A stretch of DNA of 64,000 nucleotides, taken from contig NZ_BDMM01000005.1 in assembly GCF_002157625.1 (NCBI RefSeq), positions 124,001 through 188,000 of the forward strand. Direction: 5' to 3'. Below, one piece after another: positions 28,188 to 37,548 of this stretch. Numbering within the stretch: position 1 is the stretch's first letter; each line of letters begins with the position of its first letter. Source of the DNA: Brevundimonas sp. SH203. Lineage in GTDB: Bacteria; Pseudomonadota; Alphaproteobacteria; Caulobacterales; Caulobacteraceae. The notes below the pieces were generated by a model. The model was not told where the DNA came from and ran no database searches. It was given only the letters and a program-made list of their open reading frames with translations. A program made the translations under genes and the position numbers.

Positions 28188-28429
28188 TGAAACGCCAACC
28201 CCGTCCCCAGATTCGCCGTGGCCAGTCGCTGGTCATCGACACCGAGGGCCGTCGCCGTCTGACCCGCAGCCAGAAGGTCGGCGTCGCGGGCGTGGCCACC
28301 CTGGCCGGCGTCGCCCTGATCGGCGTGGTGGCGGGCCTGCTGCTGGACCGTCTGCTCGATTTCGACGACGCCCTGGACGCAGGCGGCGAATGGGACGAGG
28401 GCGGCGGCGTCTTCACCCGCTGGCAGTAA
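28187..28429 (+). CDS. Small single-pass membrane protein between def and fmt
   Basis: 80 residues: a basic N terminus (PRPQIRRGQSLVIDTEGRRRLTRSQK), one hydrophobic segment (VGVAGVATLAGVALIGVVAGLLL, about 31-53) and an acidic C-terminal tail (LDFDDALDAGGEWDEGGG). By the positive-inside rule the N terminus should be cytoplasmic and the acidic tail periplasmic. It overlaps the def stop by one base (TGATG) and precedes fmt by 27 bases, so it is co-transcribed with the translation-initiation genes. No family recognised; it could be a lineage-specific protein. The tight overlap argues for a real gene. Confidence 0.75.
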   Translation: MKRQPRPQIRRGQSLVIDTEGRRRLTRSQKVGVAGVATLAGVALIGVVAGLLLDRLLDFDDALDAGGEWDEGGGVFTRWQ

Positions 28430-28456
28430 GCGGCCTAAACCTCTAAAGGCGTGCCC

Positions 28457-29380
28457 ATGCGCCTTGCCTTCATGGGAACTCCCGACTTCGCCGTGCCGTC
28501 TCTGGCCGAGCTTATCGCCTCGGGCCACGAGATCGTCGCCGTCTATTCGCAACCGCCGCGCCCCCGGGGCCGGGGGCAGAAGCTGACGCCGTCGCCGGTC
28601 CACGCCTTCGCCGAAACCATGGGCCTGCCCGTCTTCACGCCCGAATCGATGAAGGCGCCGGACGCCATCGCCGACTTCCAGAGCCTGGACCTGGATGCGG
28701 CCTGCGTCGTCGCCTATGGCCAAATCCTGAAACCCGCCGTGCTGGAGGCGCCGCGTCTGGGCTGCCTGAACCTGCACGGCTCGCTGCTGCCGCGCTGGCG
28801 GGGGGCTGCGCCGATCCAGCGCGCCATCATGGCCGGGGACGCCCAGACCGGCGTCCAGATCATGCAGATGGGCGAGGGGCTGGACGAAGGCCCGATCCTG
28901 CTCAGCGAACTGATGGACATCCGCCCCGAAGACACGGCGGCCAGCCTGTCGGAGCGCATGGCCCATGTCGGCGCCGCCCTGTGGCCCCGCGCCTTGGCGG
29001 CCATCGAACGCGGCGGCGTCACGCCCACCGAACAGGCGGGCGAGGCGACCTATGCCCGGAAGATCACCCCGGCCGAGGCCCGGATCGACTGGACCCGCCC
29101 GGCGGCCGAAGTGGACGCCCATATCCGGGGCCTGTCGCCCTTCCCCGGCGCCTGGTTCGAAGCCCCGGCGGAGGCCAGCCCCGTGCGGATCAAGGTCCTG
29201 CTGTCGGCGCCGGCCGACGGTTCCGGTGAGCCCGGCGCGGTGCTGGACGACGCCCTGACCGTGGCCTGCGGGACCGGCGCCGTGCGCCTGATCCGCGTCC
29301 AGCGCGAGGGCAAGGCGGCGCAATCGGCCGAAGAGATGCTGCGCGGCTTTCCCCTGCCCGCCGGGACCTTGCTCGGCTGA
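28457..29380 (+). CDS. fmt: Methionyl-tRNA formyltransferase
   Basis: 307-residue enzyme that formylates initiator Met-tRNA. The formyl-THF-binding N-terminal domain starts [16 protein letters not shown]. It contains [21 protein letters not shown] with the catalytic His of the SLLP region, and [18 protein letters not shown]. The C-terminal OB-type domain (about 205-307) has [22 protein letters not shown] at 28451 is also in frame, but the ATG at 28457 has AAAGG seven bases upstream and gives the usual N terminus. It overlaps truA by one base (TGATG). Confidence 0.96.
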   Translation: MRLAFMGTPDFAVPSLAELIASGHEIVAVYSQPPRPRGRGQKLTPSPVHAFAETMGLPVFTPESMKAPDAIADFQSLDLDAACVVAYGQILKPAVLEAPRLGCLNLHGSLLPRWRGAAPIQRAIMAGDAQTGVQIMQMGEGLDEGPILLSELMDIRPEDTAASLSERMAHVGAALWPRALAAIERGGVTPTEQAGEATYARKITPAEARIDWTRPAAEVDAHIRGLSPFPGAWFEAPAEASPVRIKVLLSAPADGSGEPGAVLDDALTVACGTGAVRLIRVQREGKAAQSAEEMLRGFPLPAGTLLG

Positions 29381-30123
29381 TGCCGCGCTACAAGCTGACG
29401 CTCGAATACGACGGCACGGCCTACAACGGCTTTCAGGCTCAGGACGGCCAGCCGACGGTTCAGGGCGCGGTCGAAGACGCCATCGCCGCCTTTTCGGGCG
29501 AACGCATCCGCATCGCGGCGGCGGGCCGCACCGACACCGGCGTCCATGCGACGGCCCAGGTCATCCATGCCGATCTGGCGCGCGACTGGCCGACGGCCAC
29601 GGTCCTGAACGCCATGAACGCCCATCTGGTGCGTCAGGACGTCTGCGTTCTGTCGGCGGAATACGCCCCCGATTCCGACTGGCACGCGCGGTTCTCGGCG
29701 ACCGGGCGTGGCTATCTGTACCGCATCCTGAACCGCCGCCCCCAGCCGGTGCTGGAGCGTGACCGGGTCTGGCACGTCAAGAAGACGCTGGACGCCGAGG
29801 CCATGCATCATGCGGCCCAGGTGCTGGTCGGCCATCACGACTTCACCACCTTCCGCGACATGGGGTGCCAGGCGAAATCGCCGGTCAAGTCGCTGGACGT
29901 GGCCCGCGTCAGACGCTTCGGCGAGGAGGTGCATCTGGTGTTCCAGGCGCGCAGCTTCCTGCACCGTCAGGTCCGGTCGATGGCCGGAACGCTGGTGGAG
30001 GTGGGACTGGGCCGCTGGAGCGCCCATGACGTCAAGGCGGCGCTGGAGGCGAAGGACCGCGCCCGGTGCGGCCCCGTCGCCCCCTCGGCGGGGCTCTATC
30101 TCAGCGGCGTGCGCTACGACTGA
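29380..30123 (+). CDS. truA: tRNA pseudouridine(38-40) synthase
   Basis: 247-residue TruA. The active-site motif GRTDTGVHATAQV carries the catalytic Asp. The N-terminal RYKLTLEYDGTAYNGFQAQ and the later RARSFLHRQVRSMAG-like QARSFLHRQVRSMAGTLVEVG are standard. The ATG overlaps the fmt stop by one base. Pseudouridylates positions 38-40 in the anticodon arm of several tRNAs. Last gene of the def-fmt-truA operon; downstream lies a palindromic repeat before the convergent asd. Confidence 0.96.
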   Translation: MPRYKLTLEYDGTAYNGFQAQDGQPTVQGAVEDAIAAFSGERIRIAAAGRTDTGVHATAQVIHADLARDWPTATVLNAMNAHLVRQDVCVLSAEYAPDSDWHARFSATGRGYLYRILNRRPQPVLERDRVWHVKKTLDAEAMHHAAQVLVGHHDFTTFRDMGCQAKSPVKSLDVARVRRFGEEVHLVFQARSFLHRQVRSMAGTLVEVGLGRWSAHDVKAALEAKDRARCGPVAPSAGLYLSGVRYD

Positions 30124-30130
30124 ACGTGAT

Positions 30131-30258
30131 CGTCATTCCGGGGCGTCCGAAGGACGAACCCGGAACCCACTGGGAGATTTCCAGCGCCTGATGCCGTCGG
30201 CGTCGTGCGCGTAGTCCTGGGTTCCGGGTTCTTCGCTACGCTCAGCCCCGGAATGACG
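30131..30258. repeat. 128-bp palindromic intergenic element (family B)
   Basis: Ends are CGTCATTCCGGGG (30131-30143) and its inverse CCCCGGAATGACG (30246-30258). Inside, a second inverted pair (GAACCCGGAACCCA / TGGGTTCCGGGTTC) allows a long cruciform or RNA stem. Translated fragments of this element look like small basic ORFs but are not genes. A second copy begins at the left edge of the window. Confidence 0.85.
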
Positions 30259-30259
30259 A

Positions 30260-31306
<1,047 letters not shown>

Positions 31307-31310
31307 TCAG

Positions 31311-31430
31311 GCGTCTCCTGGGAAGGATGGAGGCGCGGGGTTCGGCCGGATCGACCGCCCCGCGCATCGGCGGGGCTTGGGATCGGGGTTCGTCGCTAGA
31401 CCTTGCGCACACCCGAAACCGCCCCGCCGA
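31311..31430 (-). promoter_or_regulatory. Candidate translational attenuator in the asd leader
   Basis: Four helices compete in the RNA between the 22-codon leader ORF and asd. H0 pairs 421-430 with 367-376 (10 bp). H1 pairs 370-376 with 357-363 (7 bp). H2 pairs 358-365 with 333-340 (8 bp). H3 pairs 329-336 with 311-318 (7 bp plus one mismatch; add 31000 to all positions) and hides four of the five bases of the AGGAG Shine-Dalgarno. Each helix excludes the next, as in a classical attenuator chain. If H0 forms, H1 is lost, H2 forms, H3 is lost and the ribosome-binding site is open. No T-run follows, so control of translation is more likely than termination. Helices were found by eye. Confidence 0.55.
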
Positions 31431-31464
31431 AGCCGGTGGTTTTCGTGGTAATCGCTTTGGTCAT
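31396..31464 (-). CDS. Putative 22-codon Thr-rich leader peptide upstream of asd
   Basis: ATG at 31464 opens a 22-residue ORF ending with TAG at 31396-31398. Translation begins MTKAITTKTTGFGG and ends SGVRKV. Five of its first ten residues are Thr, with one Ile, the amino acids made downstream of Asd. The clustered Thr codons precede the strand (31421-31430) that forms the first of a series of alternative hairpins. The ribosome-binding site is weak; an in-frame ATG at 31470 is an alternative start. A leader-peptide role is inferred from composition and position. By family knowledge such Thr/Ile-rich leaders control thr operons in enterobacteria; one for asd would be unusual. Confidence 0.5.
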   Translation of the reverse strand: MTKAITTKTTGFGGAVSGVRKV

Positions 31465-31596
31465 GAGCATGGACACGGCGACGCTCTCTAAGGGCGAGAA
31501 TCGGTCGTGTAAACCGTCTGCGGCGAAAGAAACGACGCCCAAGGAAATGAAACAGGCTTTTCACGGCAATAAAGCCGTCGCCACCCCTTCCCCGTC

Positions 31597-31619
31597 ATCC
31601 TCGGGCTTGACCCGAGGAT
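31597..31619. repeat. 23-bp palindromic repeat (family A), inverted copy
   Basis: ATCCTCGGG, spacer CTTGA, CCCGAGGAT. The spacer is the reverse complement of the usual TCAAG, so this copy is inverted relative to the one at 31674. It lies between the asd leader and the 3' end of fabB. Confidence 0.85.
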
Positions 31620-31673
31620 CGGATTGTCTGCCGCACCGCCCGCAATCCAGACGCACTGCCTGACCAACGCCCG

Positions 31674-31696
31674 GTCCTCGGGTCAAGCCCGAGGAT
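31674..31696. repeat. 23-bp palindromic repeat (family A)
   Basis: GTCCTCGGG, spacer TCAAG, CCCGAGGAT, one mismatch between the arms. It faces the copy at 31597, and the pair brackets 54 bases of sequence. A short open frame running through these repeats (31403-31663) is not a gene: its reading SSSGLTRGSD is the translated repeat. Confidence 0.8.
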
Positions 31697-31719
31697 GACG
31701 GAGGGCTGGCTGTCGTGCC

Positions 31720-32937
31720 TTAGACCTTCGACAGGATCAGTGTGCCGTTGGTGCCGCCGAAGCCGAAGCTGTTGGACATGACGTGGGTCAGTTCGCCGTC
31801 GTGGCGCTGGCGCAGGATGGGCATGCCCTCGAACGCCGGATCGAGGGTCTCGATATGGGCGCTCTCGGCCGCAAAGCCGTTTTGCATCATCAGCAGGCAG
31901 TAGATGGCTTCCTGCGCGCCCGCCGCGCCGAGCGAGTGGCCCGTCAGCGATTTGGTCGAGGAGATCATCGGCATCTGGTCGCCGAAGACGGCGCGAACGG
32001 CCTCCATCTCCTTGGCGTCGCCTACGGGAGTCGAGGTGCCGTGCGGGTTCAGATAGTCGATCCGGGGATTGCCGGCCTGCTCCAGCGCGATCTTCATGCA
32101 GCGCTGGGCGCCCTCGCCCGAGGGGGCGACCATGTCGTAACCGTCGGCGTTGGCGCCGTAGCCGGTGACTTCGGCATAGATGGTCGCGCCGCGCGCCTTG
32201 GCCCGCTCGTACTCCTCCAGCACCACGATGCCCGCGCCGCCGGCGATGACGAAGCCGTCGCGATTGGCGTCATAGGCGCGCGAGGCGACCGAAGGGGTTT
32301 CGTTGAAGTTGGACGACATGGCGCCCATGGCGTCGAACATATTGGACATGGACCAGTCGATGTCCTCGCAGCCGCCGGCGAAGACCACGTCTTGCTTGCC
32401 CCACTGGATCTGTTCGACCCCGGCGCCGATGCAGTGGGCGCTGGTCGCGCAGGCCGAACTGATCGAATAGTTGATCCCGCGCATCTGGAACCAGGTCGAC
32501 AGCACCGCCGAGGGGCCGCTGGCCATGGCCTTGGGCACCGCGAACGGGCCGATGCGCTTGGGGGCGCCCTTTTCGATGGTCGTCTGGGCCGCCTGCAGGA
32601 TCACCTGGGTCGAGGGGCCGCCCTCGCCGACGATCAGGCCGATGCGGTCGTCGCGGATTTCCTCGGCCGTCATGCCCGACGACTTCAGCGCCTCTTCGAA
32701 GGCGATGTGCGCCCAGGCGGTGCCGTTGGCCAGGAAGCGGGCGGCGCGCCGGTCGACCAGCTCTTCCCAAGGACCGATCTTGGGCGGCGCCCAGACCTGG
32801 CTGCGGAAGCCGTACTGGGCGTGATCGGCGGCATGGAGGACGCCCGAACGGGCCTCGCGCAGGGATTGGGTCACCTCTTCGGCGCCGTGGCCGATGGAGG
32901 AGACGATGCCGAGGCCGGTGACGACGACACGACGCAT
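31720..32937 (-). CDS. fabB: Beta-ketoacyl-ACP synthase I
   Basis: 405-residue condensing enzyme needed to elongate unsaturated acyl chains after FabA. The catalytic triad is clear: Cys in [12 protein letters not shown], His in [11 protein letters not shown] and His in [12 protein letters not shown]. The N terminus [16 protein letters not shown] and the GFGGTNGTL tail are typical. It follows fabA by 63 bases and is transcribed in the same direction, forming the usual alphaproteobacterial fabA-fabB operon of anaerobic-type unsaturated fatty acid synthesis. Confidence 0.97.
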   Translation of the reverse strand: MRRVVVTGLGIVSSIGHGAEEVTQSLREARSGVLHAADHAQYGFRSQVWAPPKIGPWEELVDRRAARFLANGTAWAHIAFEEALKSSGMTAEEIRDDRIGLIVGEGGPSTQVILQAAQTTIEKGAPKRIGPFAVPKAMASGPSAVLSTWFQMRGINYSISSACATSAHCIGAGVEQIQWGKQDVVFAGGCEDIDWSMSNMFDAMGAMSSNFNETPSVASRAYDANRDGFVIAGGAGIVVLEEYERAKARGATIYAEVTGYGANADGYDMVAPSGEGAQRCMKIALEQAGNPRIDYLNPHGTSTPVGDAKEMEAVRAVFGDQMPMISSTKSLTGHSLGAAGAQEAIYCLLMMQNGFAAESAHIETLDPAFEGMPILRQRHDGELTHVMSNSFGFGGTNGTLILSKV

Positions 32938-33000
32938 GGTGTTTCCTTCTTATGCTTTCCGACCCGCAGGTCTTCCGCCCTGTCCGCCCTATATAGGGGT

Positions 33001-33537
33001 TCAGGCGGCGGCGGTCTCGTCCTTGGCGGCGCCGAACAGTCCGACCCGCATGTCGTTGCAGGTGTAGATGACCTCGCCGTCGGCCTCCAGCACGCCGTCG
33101 GCGATGCCCATGACCAGCTTGCGGTTGATGACGCGCTTCAGGTGGATCTTATAGACCACCTTCTTGATGTCGGGCGTCACCTGGCCGGTGAACTTGACCT
33201 CGCCGACGCCCAGCGCGCGTCCGCGCCCCGGCCCGCCGATCCAGCCCAGATAGAAGCCGACCAGCTGCCACATGGCGTCCAGACCCAGGCAGCCCGGCAT
33301 GACCGGATCGCCGATGAAGTGGCACTGGAAGAACCAAAGCTCGGGATTGATGTCGAGTTCGGCCTCGACATAGCCCTTTCCGTGGTCGCCGCCGTCGGCG
33401 TTGATCGTGACGATGCGGTCGAACATCAGCATCGGCGGGGCCGGCAGCTGGGCGTTGCCGGGACCGAACAGTTCGCCGCGGCCCGAGGCCAACAGGGCCT
33501 CGTGATCGAAGGACGAAGGATATTGGGACTGGGTCAA
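33001..33537 (-). CDS. fabA: 3-hydroxydecanoyl-ACP dehydratase/isomerase
   Basis: 178-residue double-hotdog enzyme that introduces the double bond of unsaturated fatty acids. [27 protein letters not shown] at the N terminus is the family opening. The active-site segment [20 protein letters not shown] holds the catalytic His and Asp. The open frame extends to 33597, but I place the start at the TTG at 33537, with GGAAG four bases upstream. This gives the normal N-terminal length (E. coli FabA has 172 residues). Confidence 0.95.
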   Translation of the reverse strand: MTQSQYPSSFDHEALLASGRGELFGPGNAQLPAPPMLMFDRIVTINADGGDHGKGYVEAELDINPELWFFQCHFIGDPVMPGCLGLDAMWQLVGFYLGWIGGPGRGRALGVGEVKFTGQVTPDIKKVVYKIHLKRVINRKLVMGIADGVLEADGEVIYTCNDMRVGLFGAAKDETAAA

Positions 33538-33607
33538 GGCGCTTCCGTTTCTTAAAGGCTTTGCGCGCGGGTTACACGACCGCGACGCTTCGCTCAACAG
33601 CGGCGCG

Positions 33608-34180
33608 TCAGTCCCGACCCGTGCCGGCGGGCCGGTTGGCGTTGCACAGGGCCCGTTCCTGGGTTCCGAACACGGCGCGTTGCGGCGTCCAGCCCTCCAT
33701 CCGGCGGGCGCGGACCTTGCACCAGCCGTCCTCGCACTCGTCCAGGGCGATCAGGGCGCGCGGCGACAGGCGGGCGCGCACCGAGGCCGTCTCGGACCGG
33801 CCCGAACGGATCGGAATCTCCTCGGCCGTCGTGTTGAAGACATAGCGGCGCCCCGAGGACACCGTGCGGTGAATCCAGGCCACGGCCCCGTCGGGATCGC
33901 AGATCTTGCGCCATTCGCTGGTCTCGGCGATCACCTGGACCGGCAGTCCGGCGGCTCGGTATTCCCACAGGATCGGATAATCCAGCCCCGGCCCCTGACG
34001 CGCCCGGACGTGCGAGGACTTCAGCGAAATCCAGCGGGGCACCTGCAGGCCGGTGGGCGTGGGGCGGCCGTCGGGCATGGTCGCGCCCGCCCCGGCCATC
34101 ACGGCCAGACCCGTCAGGGCCAGAACCACGACCATGCGGCGTCGCAGGCTTTGGAAGATGGCGGCGGCTTTGCTAGACAC
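33608..34180 (-). CDS. Exported SH3-domain protein
   Basis: 190 residues from a GTG at 34180. A basic n-region ([14 protein letters not shown]) precedes a hydrophobic segment ([18 protein letters not shown]), giving a signal peptide. Two bacterial SH3-like repeats follow: [27 protein letters not shown] and [27 protein letters not shown]. The second ends [22 protein letters not shown], as in DUF1058/SH3_4 proteins. Start uncertain: the ATG at 34135 would remove the positive n-region. Such proteins bind peptidoglycan or envelope partners; role here unknown. It is divergent from the 2-hydroxyacid dehydrogenase gene. Confidence 0.8.
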   Translation of the reverse strand: MSSKAAAIFQSLRRRMVVVLALTGLAVMAGAGATMPDGRPTPTGLQVPRWISLKSSHVRARQGPGLDYPILWEYRAAGLPVQVIAETSEWRKICDPDGAVAWIHRTVSSGRRYVFNTTAEEIPIRSGRSETASVRARLSPRALIALDECEDGWCKVRARRMEGWTPQRAVFGTQERALCNANRPAGTGRD

Positions 34181-34247
34181 GAAATGGAACGACCCGTCGC
34201 GCGGGCTTTCGTCCCTAAGAACCGCCGCCCGCAAACCAAGGTCCAGA

Positions 34248-35234
34248 ATGTCCGCCCGCAAGCTTAAGGTCGTATTAACCAGACGCCTGCCCGACGCGGT
34301 GGAAACGCGGATGCGCGAGCTTTTCGACGCCGAGTTGAACCTGAAGGACCGGCCGATGGACCGCGTAGCGCTTCAGGCCGCCGTCCAGCGCGCCGAGGTT
34401 CTGGTGCCCACCATCACCGACGTCATCGACGCCGACCTGATCGACGGCGCGGGCGAGCAGTTGAAGATGATCGCCAACTTCGGCGCGGGCGTGGACCACA
34501 TCGACGTCGACGCCGCCGTGGCGCGCGGGATCATCGTCACCAACACCCCCGGCGTCCTGACCGAGGACACCGCCGACCTGGCCATGAGCCTGATCCTGGC
34601 CGTCAGCCGCCGCATCGTCGAGGGCGCCCAGGTGATCGCCGACAATCGGTTCGAGGGCTGGACCCCGACCTGGATGTGCGGGCGCAAACTGTGGGGCAAG
34701 CGGCTGGGCATCGTCGGCATGGGCCGGATCGGTCAGGCCCTGGCCCGCCGCGCCAGGGCCTTCGGCCTTCAGGTCCACTATCACAATCGAAAGCCCCTCT
34801 CGGCCCTGATCGAGGAGGAGCTGGGCGCGACCTATTGGGACGATCTGGACCAGATGCTGGCGCGCATGGACTTCGTGTCCCTGAACTGCCCGGCGACGAA
34901 GGACACCCACCACCTGCTGTCGGCCGAGCGGCTGGCCCGGCTCCAGCCCCACGCCATTCTGATCAACACCGCGCGCGGCGAACTGATCGACGAGGCGGCC
35001 CTGGCCCAGGCCGTGGCCATGCGGGCGATCTCGGGGGTCGGCCTGGACGTGTTCGAGAACGAGCCGGACATCCACCCCGGCCTGCTGGGCCAGCCCAACG
35101 TGGTGCTTCTGCCCCACCTGGGCTCCGCGACGCTGGAGGCGCGACAGGACATGGGCGACCGCGTCATCGCCAACGTCATGACCTATCAGAACGGCCACCG
35201 CCCGCCCGACCGCGTCATCCCAGCGATGCTTTAG
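34248..35234 (+). CDS. D-isomer-specific 2-hydroxyacid dehydrogenase (glyoxylate reductase type)
   Basis: 328 residues. Catalytic Arg, Glu and His appear in order: INTARGELIDEAAL, VFENEPDIHPGLL and VLLPHLGSATLEAR. The nucleotide-binding loop LGIVGMGRIGQALARRARAFG is standard for NAD(P)-dependent formate/glycerate dehydrogenase relatives. The overall pattern (TNTPGVLTEDTADLAMSLIL) best fits glyoxylate/hydroxypyruvate reductases, but D-3-phosphoglycerate or other 2-oxoacid substrates cannot be excluded. Start ATG 34248; the longer upstream frame is not family-like. It is divergent from the SH3 gene and followed at once by DUF429. Confidence 0.92.
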   Translation: MSARKLKVVLTRRLPDAVETRMRELFDAELNLKDRPMDRVALQAAVQRAEVLVPTITDVIDADLIDGAGEQLKMIANFGAGVDHIDVDAAVARGIIVTNTPGVLTEDTADLAMSLILAVSRRIVEGAQVIADNRFEGWTPTWMCGRKLWGKRLGIVGMGRIGQALARRARAFGLQVHYHNRKPLSALIEEELGATYWDDLDQMLARMDFVSLNCPATKDTHHLLSAERLARLQPHAILINTARGELIDEAALAQAVAMRAISGVGLDVFENEPDIHPGLLGQPNVVLLPHLGSATLEARQDMGDRVIANVMTYQNGHRPPDRVIPAML

Positions 35235-35245
35235 GAGCGCCGACA

Positions 35246-35953
35246 TTGCTGGTCGCCGGCATCGATGGAACAAAGAGCGGCTGGATCGCGGTCGTTTTGG
35301 AGGCGGATCGCATCGAGGCCTTCGGTATCGAGACGATTGGTGAAGCGCTTGATCGCCTGTCCGATGCGGAATCCGTTGCAATCGACATGCCCATAGGATT
35401 CGCAACGGCGGCAGAAGTTGGTGGGCGACGATGCGAGAAAGCTGCTCGCTCGATGTTAGGACGCGGGCGCACGTCCTCTGTCTTCAGCAGTCCATGCCGC
35501 GCCGCGCTCCAAACGGTCGATTACCCATCGGCTTCGGCAGCGAACCGAGACAGCTCGCCTCACCGCTTGGGTCTTTCGAAACAATCGCACGCCCTGTTCC
35601 CCAAGATGCGGCAGATCGACGATCTGATGAATTCGTCGCTTCAAGATCGGGTATTCGAGGTTCACCCGGAGGTGTCCTTTACGGAACTCGCGCGTCTGGC
35701 GGGGCAGACCATCGTGGGCAACAAGAAATCGGCGGCAGGCTCAAGCCAGCGGATAAGGCTGCTAAGCGATGCGGGCATTCCGCTCACCACGGCGCTGAAT
35801 CAGGCAAAGGTTTTGGGGGCCGCTGCTGACGACATCGTGGATGCCGCGGTCGCCGCCTGGACGGCACGGCGGCGAGCATCAGGTCTCGCTCAACGACTGC
35901 CAGAGACGCCGGACACGGACGCCAAGGGCTTGCGCATGGAAATCTGGTTCTAG
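35246..35953 (+). CDS. DUF429 family protein
   Basis: 235 residues from a TTG at 35246, which has TTAGGAG at 35231-35237 overlapping the preceding stop. The N-terminal LVAGIDGTKSGWIAVVLEADR and the internal VAIDMPIGFA with ARSMLGRGRTSSVFSSP match DUF429 (RNase H-like fold, predicted nuclease). ILDAAV-like DDIVDAAVAAWTA near the C terminus is also typical. Base composition is visibly lower in GC than the flanking genes, suggesting recent acquisition. It ends in a 4-base convergent overlap (CTAG) with the DUF6880 gene. Function unknown. Confidence 0.87.
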   Translation: MLVAGIDGTKSGWIAVVLEADRIEAFGIETIGEALDRLSDAESVAIDMPIGFATAAEVGGRRCEKAARSMLGRGRTSSVFSSPCRAALQTVDYPSASAANRDSSPHRLGLSKQSHALFPKMRQIDDLMNSSLQDRVFEVHPEVSFTELARLAGQTIVGNKKSAAGSSQRIRLLSDAGIPLTTALNQAKVLGAAADDIVDAAVAAWTARRRASGLAQRLPETPDTDAKGLRMEIWF

Positions 35954-37155
35954 CCCGGCGAAGCCAGCAACCGTTCGGCCGCCTCGGGATATTTCTGGGC
36001 CAGACGCGCCGCCCAGTCGGCTTTCAGCGGCAGGGGCGAACGGACCTCCCTGATCCGGCGCTCGACCAGGGCGGCGGCCTCGCGGTGGGCGGGCCAGTCC
36101 ATCAGGAAGCCCAGGGCCGTTTCGACATCGGCGTGGGTCGCGGCGTGGGCCAGGGCGCGATCCAGCGCCTCCACGTCGTCGAAGTCCGGCAGACTCGCCA
36201 GATAGGCCCGAAGCACGGGCGCCGACAGGTCGCGTTCGAACATCGCCCAGCGCAGGCCCTGCGCCTCGTCCTTGCGCCCTTCCGCCTCCATCAGGTCGAT
36301 CGAGGCCGCCTCCCATGCCGGCGTCAGGCGCAGGGGGCCGTCGGGCGCGCGGCCGAAGGTCCAGCGGCGGTTGGCCGGGGACGGCGACAGGGCGCCCTCC
36401 AGCGCCTGACGCGCCTCGACGACGCGGCCCGCGATCAGCAGACGCCGCGCCATGACGGCGGCGAAGTCGGGCGAGCCGCGCTCCTCGGGCGTGGCCAGCG
36501 ACAGCCACAGGTCCAGATCGTCCGCCCGGTCGGCCAGCCGCCGCACCGCCGTCCGCATCCCCCGCACGCCCGACGCCGTATCCAGCCGCTCCAGCAGACG
36601 CCGCGCCAGATCGGGCGTCAGCGCCTCGCCCCCCGCCCCGATCCAGCGGGCGTAGTCCATCGGGTGATCCTGAACGGCCTGGGCCAGGGCCTCGGCGACG
36701 GCGGGATCGGCCCGAACCGCCGCATCGGCCGCCTGCCACAGGGCGGGCGCCGCCGTTTCGAACAGGTCCGCCACCTCGCCGCGCGGGTCCTTCACCCGCA
36801 GCGTCAGACCGCGAAACAGGTCGAACCAGACCATGCGCCGCATCAGACCCTCGGCGGGCGCCAGACGGCTCAAGGTCTCGACGCCCTCGCTCAGCACCGA
36901 TAGGTCGCGCACCAGATCGGGCCGCTTTCGCCACGACACCCGCGACCGGCTGGCGGCCACCGCCGTCAACCGCTTGTCCAGCTCCAGCGCCAGGGCGTCC
37001 GCCCCCGCCTCGGCCGCCAGGATCAGGCGCAGGCGACGCTTCAGAATCGGGTCCGCGTCGGCGGCCTGCATCAGAAGGTCGCCCAGCCGATCCGCCCCCA
37101 GCCCGGTCAGATTGGCGGCGTTCAGACGTTTCGGCGCGGCGGGTCGTCGGGCCAT
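35950..37155 (-). CDS. DUF6880 family protein
   Basis: 401 residues. The opening KRLNAANLTGLGADRLGDLLMQAADADPILKRRLRLIL matches the DUF6880 start. The rest is a solenoid-like alpha-helical protein of repeating helix pairs with several Trp-rich helices (DYARWIGAGG, DLWLSLATPEE). No signal peptide. The ATG at 37155 has a strong TAGGAGG just upstream, which decides the start. It converges on DUF429. Helical-repeat architecture suggests protein binding, but no partner is evident. Confidence 0.85.
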   Translation of the reverse strand: MARRPAAPKRLNAANLTGLGADRLGDLLMQAADADPILKRRLRLILAAEAGADALALELDKRLTAVAASRSRVSWRKRPDLVRDLSVLSEGVETLSRLAPAEGLMRRMVWFDLFRGLTLRVKDPRGEVADLFETAAPALWQAADAAVRADPAVAEALAQAVQDHPMDYARWIGAGGEALTPDLARRLLERLDTASGVRGMRTAVRRLADRADDLDLWLSLATPEERGSPDFAAVMARRLLIAGRVVEARQALEGALSPSPANRRWTFGRAPDGPLRLTPAWEAASIDLMEAEGRKDEAQGLRWAMFERDLSAPVLRAYLASLPDFDDVEALDRALAHAATHADVETALGFLMDWPAHREAAALVERRIREVRSPLPLKADWAARLAQKYPEAAERLLASPG

Positions 37156-37277
37156 CGGGCCTCCTATTTTCACAAGTCTGTCGAACGCGCCTAACACGGC
37201 TGTCGAAAACCAAGGGCAGGAGCGGAACCGCCGCGGACGAAGTTCGTTTCCGGCGTCCTGACCGAGGAAGTGCTGCG

Positions 37278-37544
37278 TTGGACTCCTACTATTGCATCGT
37301 CAATCTGCCCGGCGTGCCGGTCAGGGACATCTGCGTCCTGGACGCCTCGAACGACCAGATCGCCAATCAGGCGCTGGAGGCCGTGGCCCGCAACTGGGCC
37401 GGATACGAGACCCTGTATCTGTATTGCGGCGAGCGGCTGGTGACGGTGCTGAGCAACCCGGCCCTGGGTTTCGCCGCCCCCCTCGCCGACCTGGATATGG
37501 CCGATCTGGATCTGGCCGACATCCGCTTCGCCAGCGCCGCCTGA
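37278..37544 (+). CDS. Small hypothetical protein with pentapeptide-like tail
   Basis: 88 residues from a TTG at 37278, with GAGGAAG upstream at 37264-37270. The N-terminal part is hydrophobic (CIVNLPGVPVRDICVLDAS). The tail reads PLADLDMADLDLADIRFA, a run of A/D-L-D/x units resembling pentapeptide-repeat periodicity, though too short to be a repeat domain. It ends 4 bases before the convergent ThiF-family gene. Unknown function. Confidence 0.6.
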   Translation: MDSYYCIVNLPGVPVRDICVLDASNDQIANQALEAVARNWAGYETLYLYCGERLVTVLSNPALGFAAPLADLDMADLDLADIRFASAA

Positions 37545-37548
37545 GCGA

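Noticed and set aside
31403-31663. 86-residue plus-strand ORF between asd and fabB
   Set aside because: It reads through a family A repeat (giving SSSGLTRGSD) and is antisense to the leader region; no motif.
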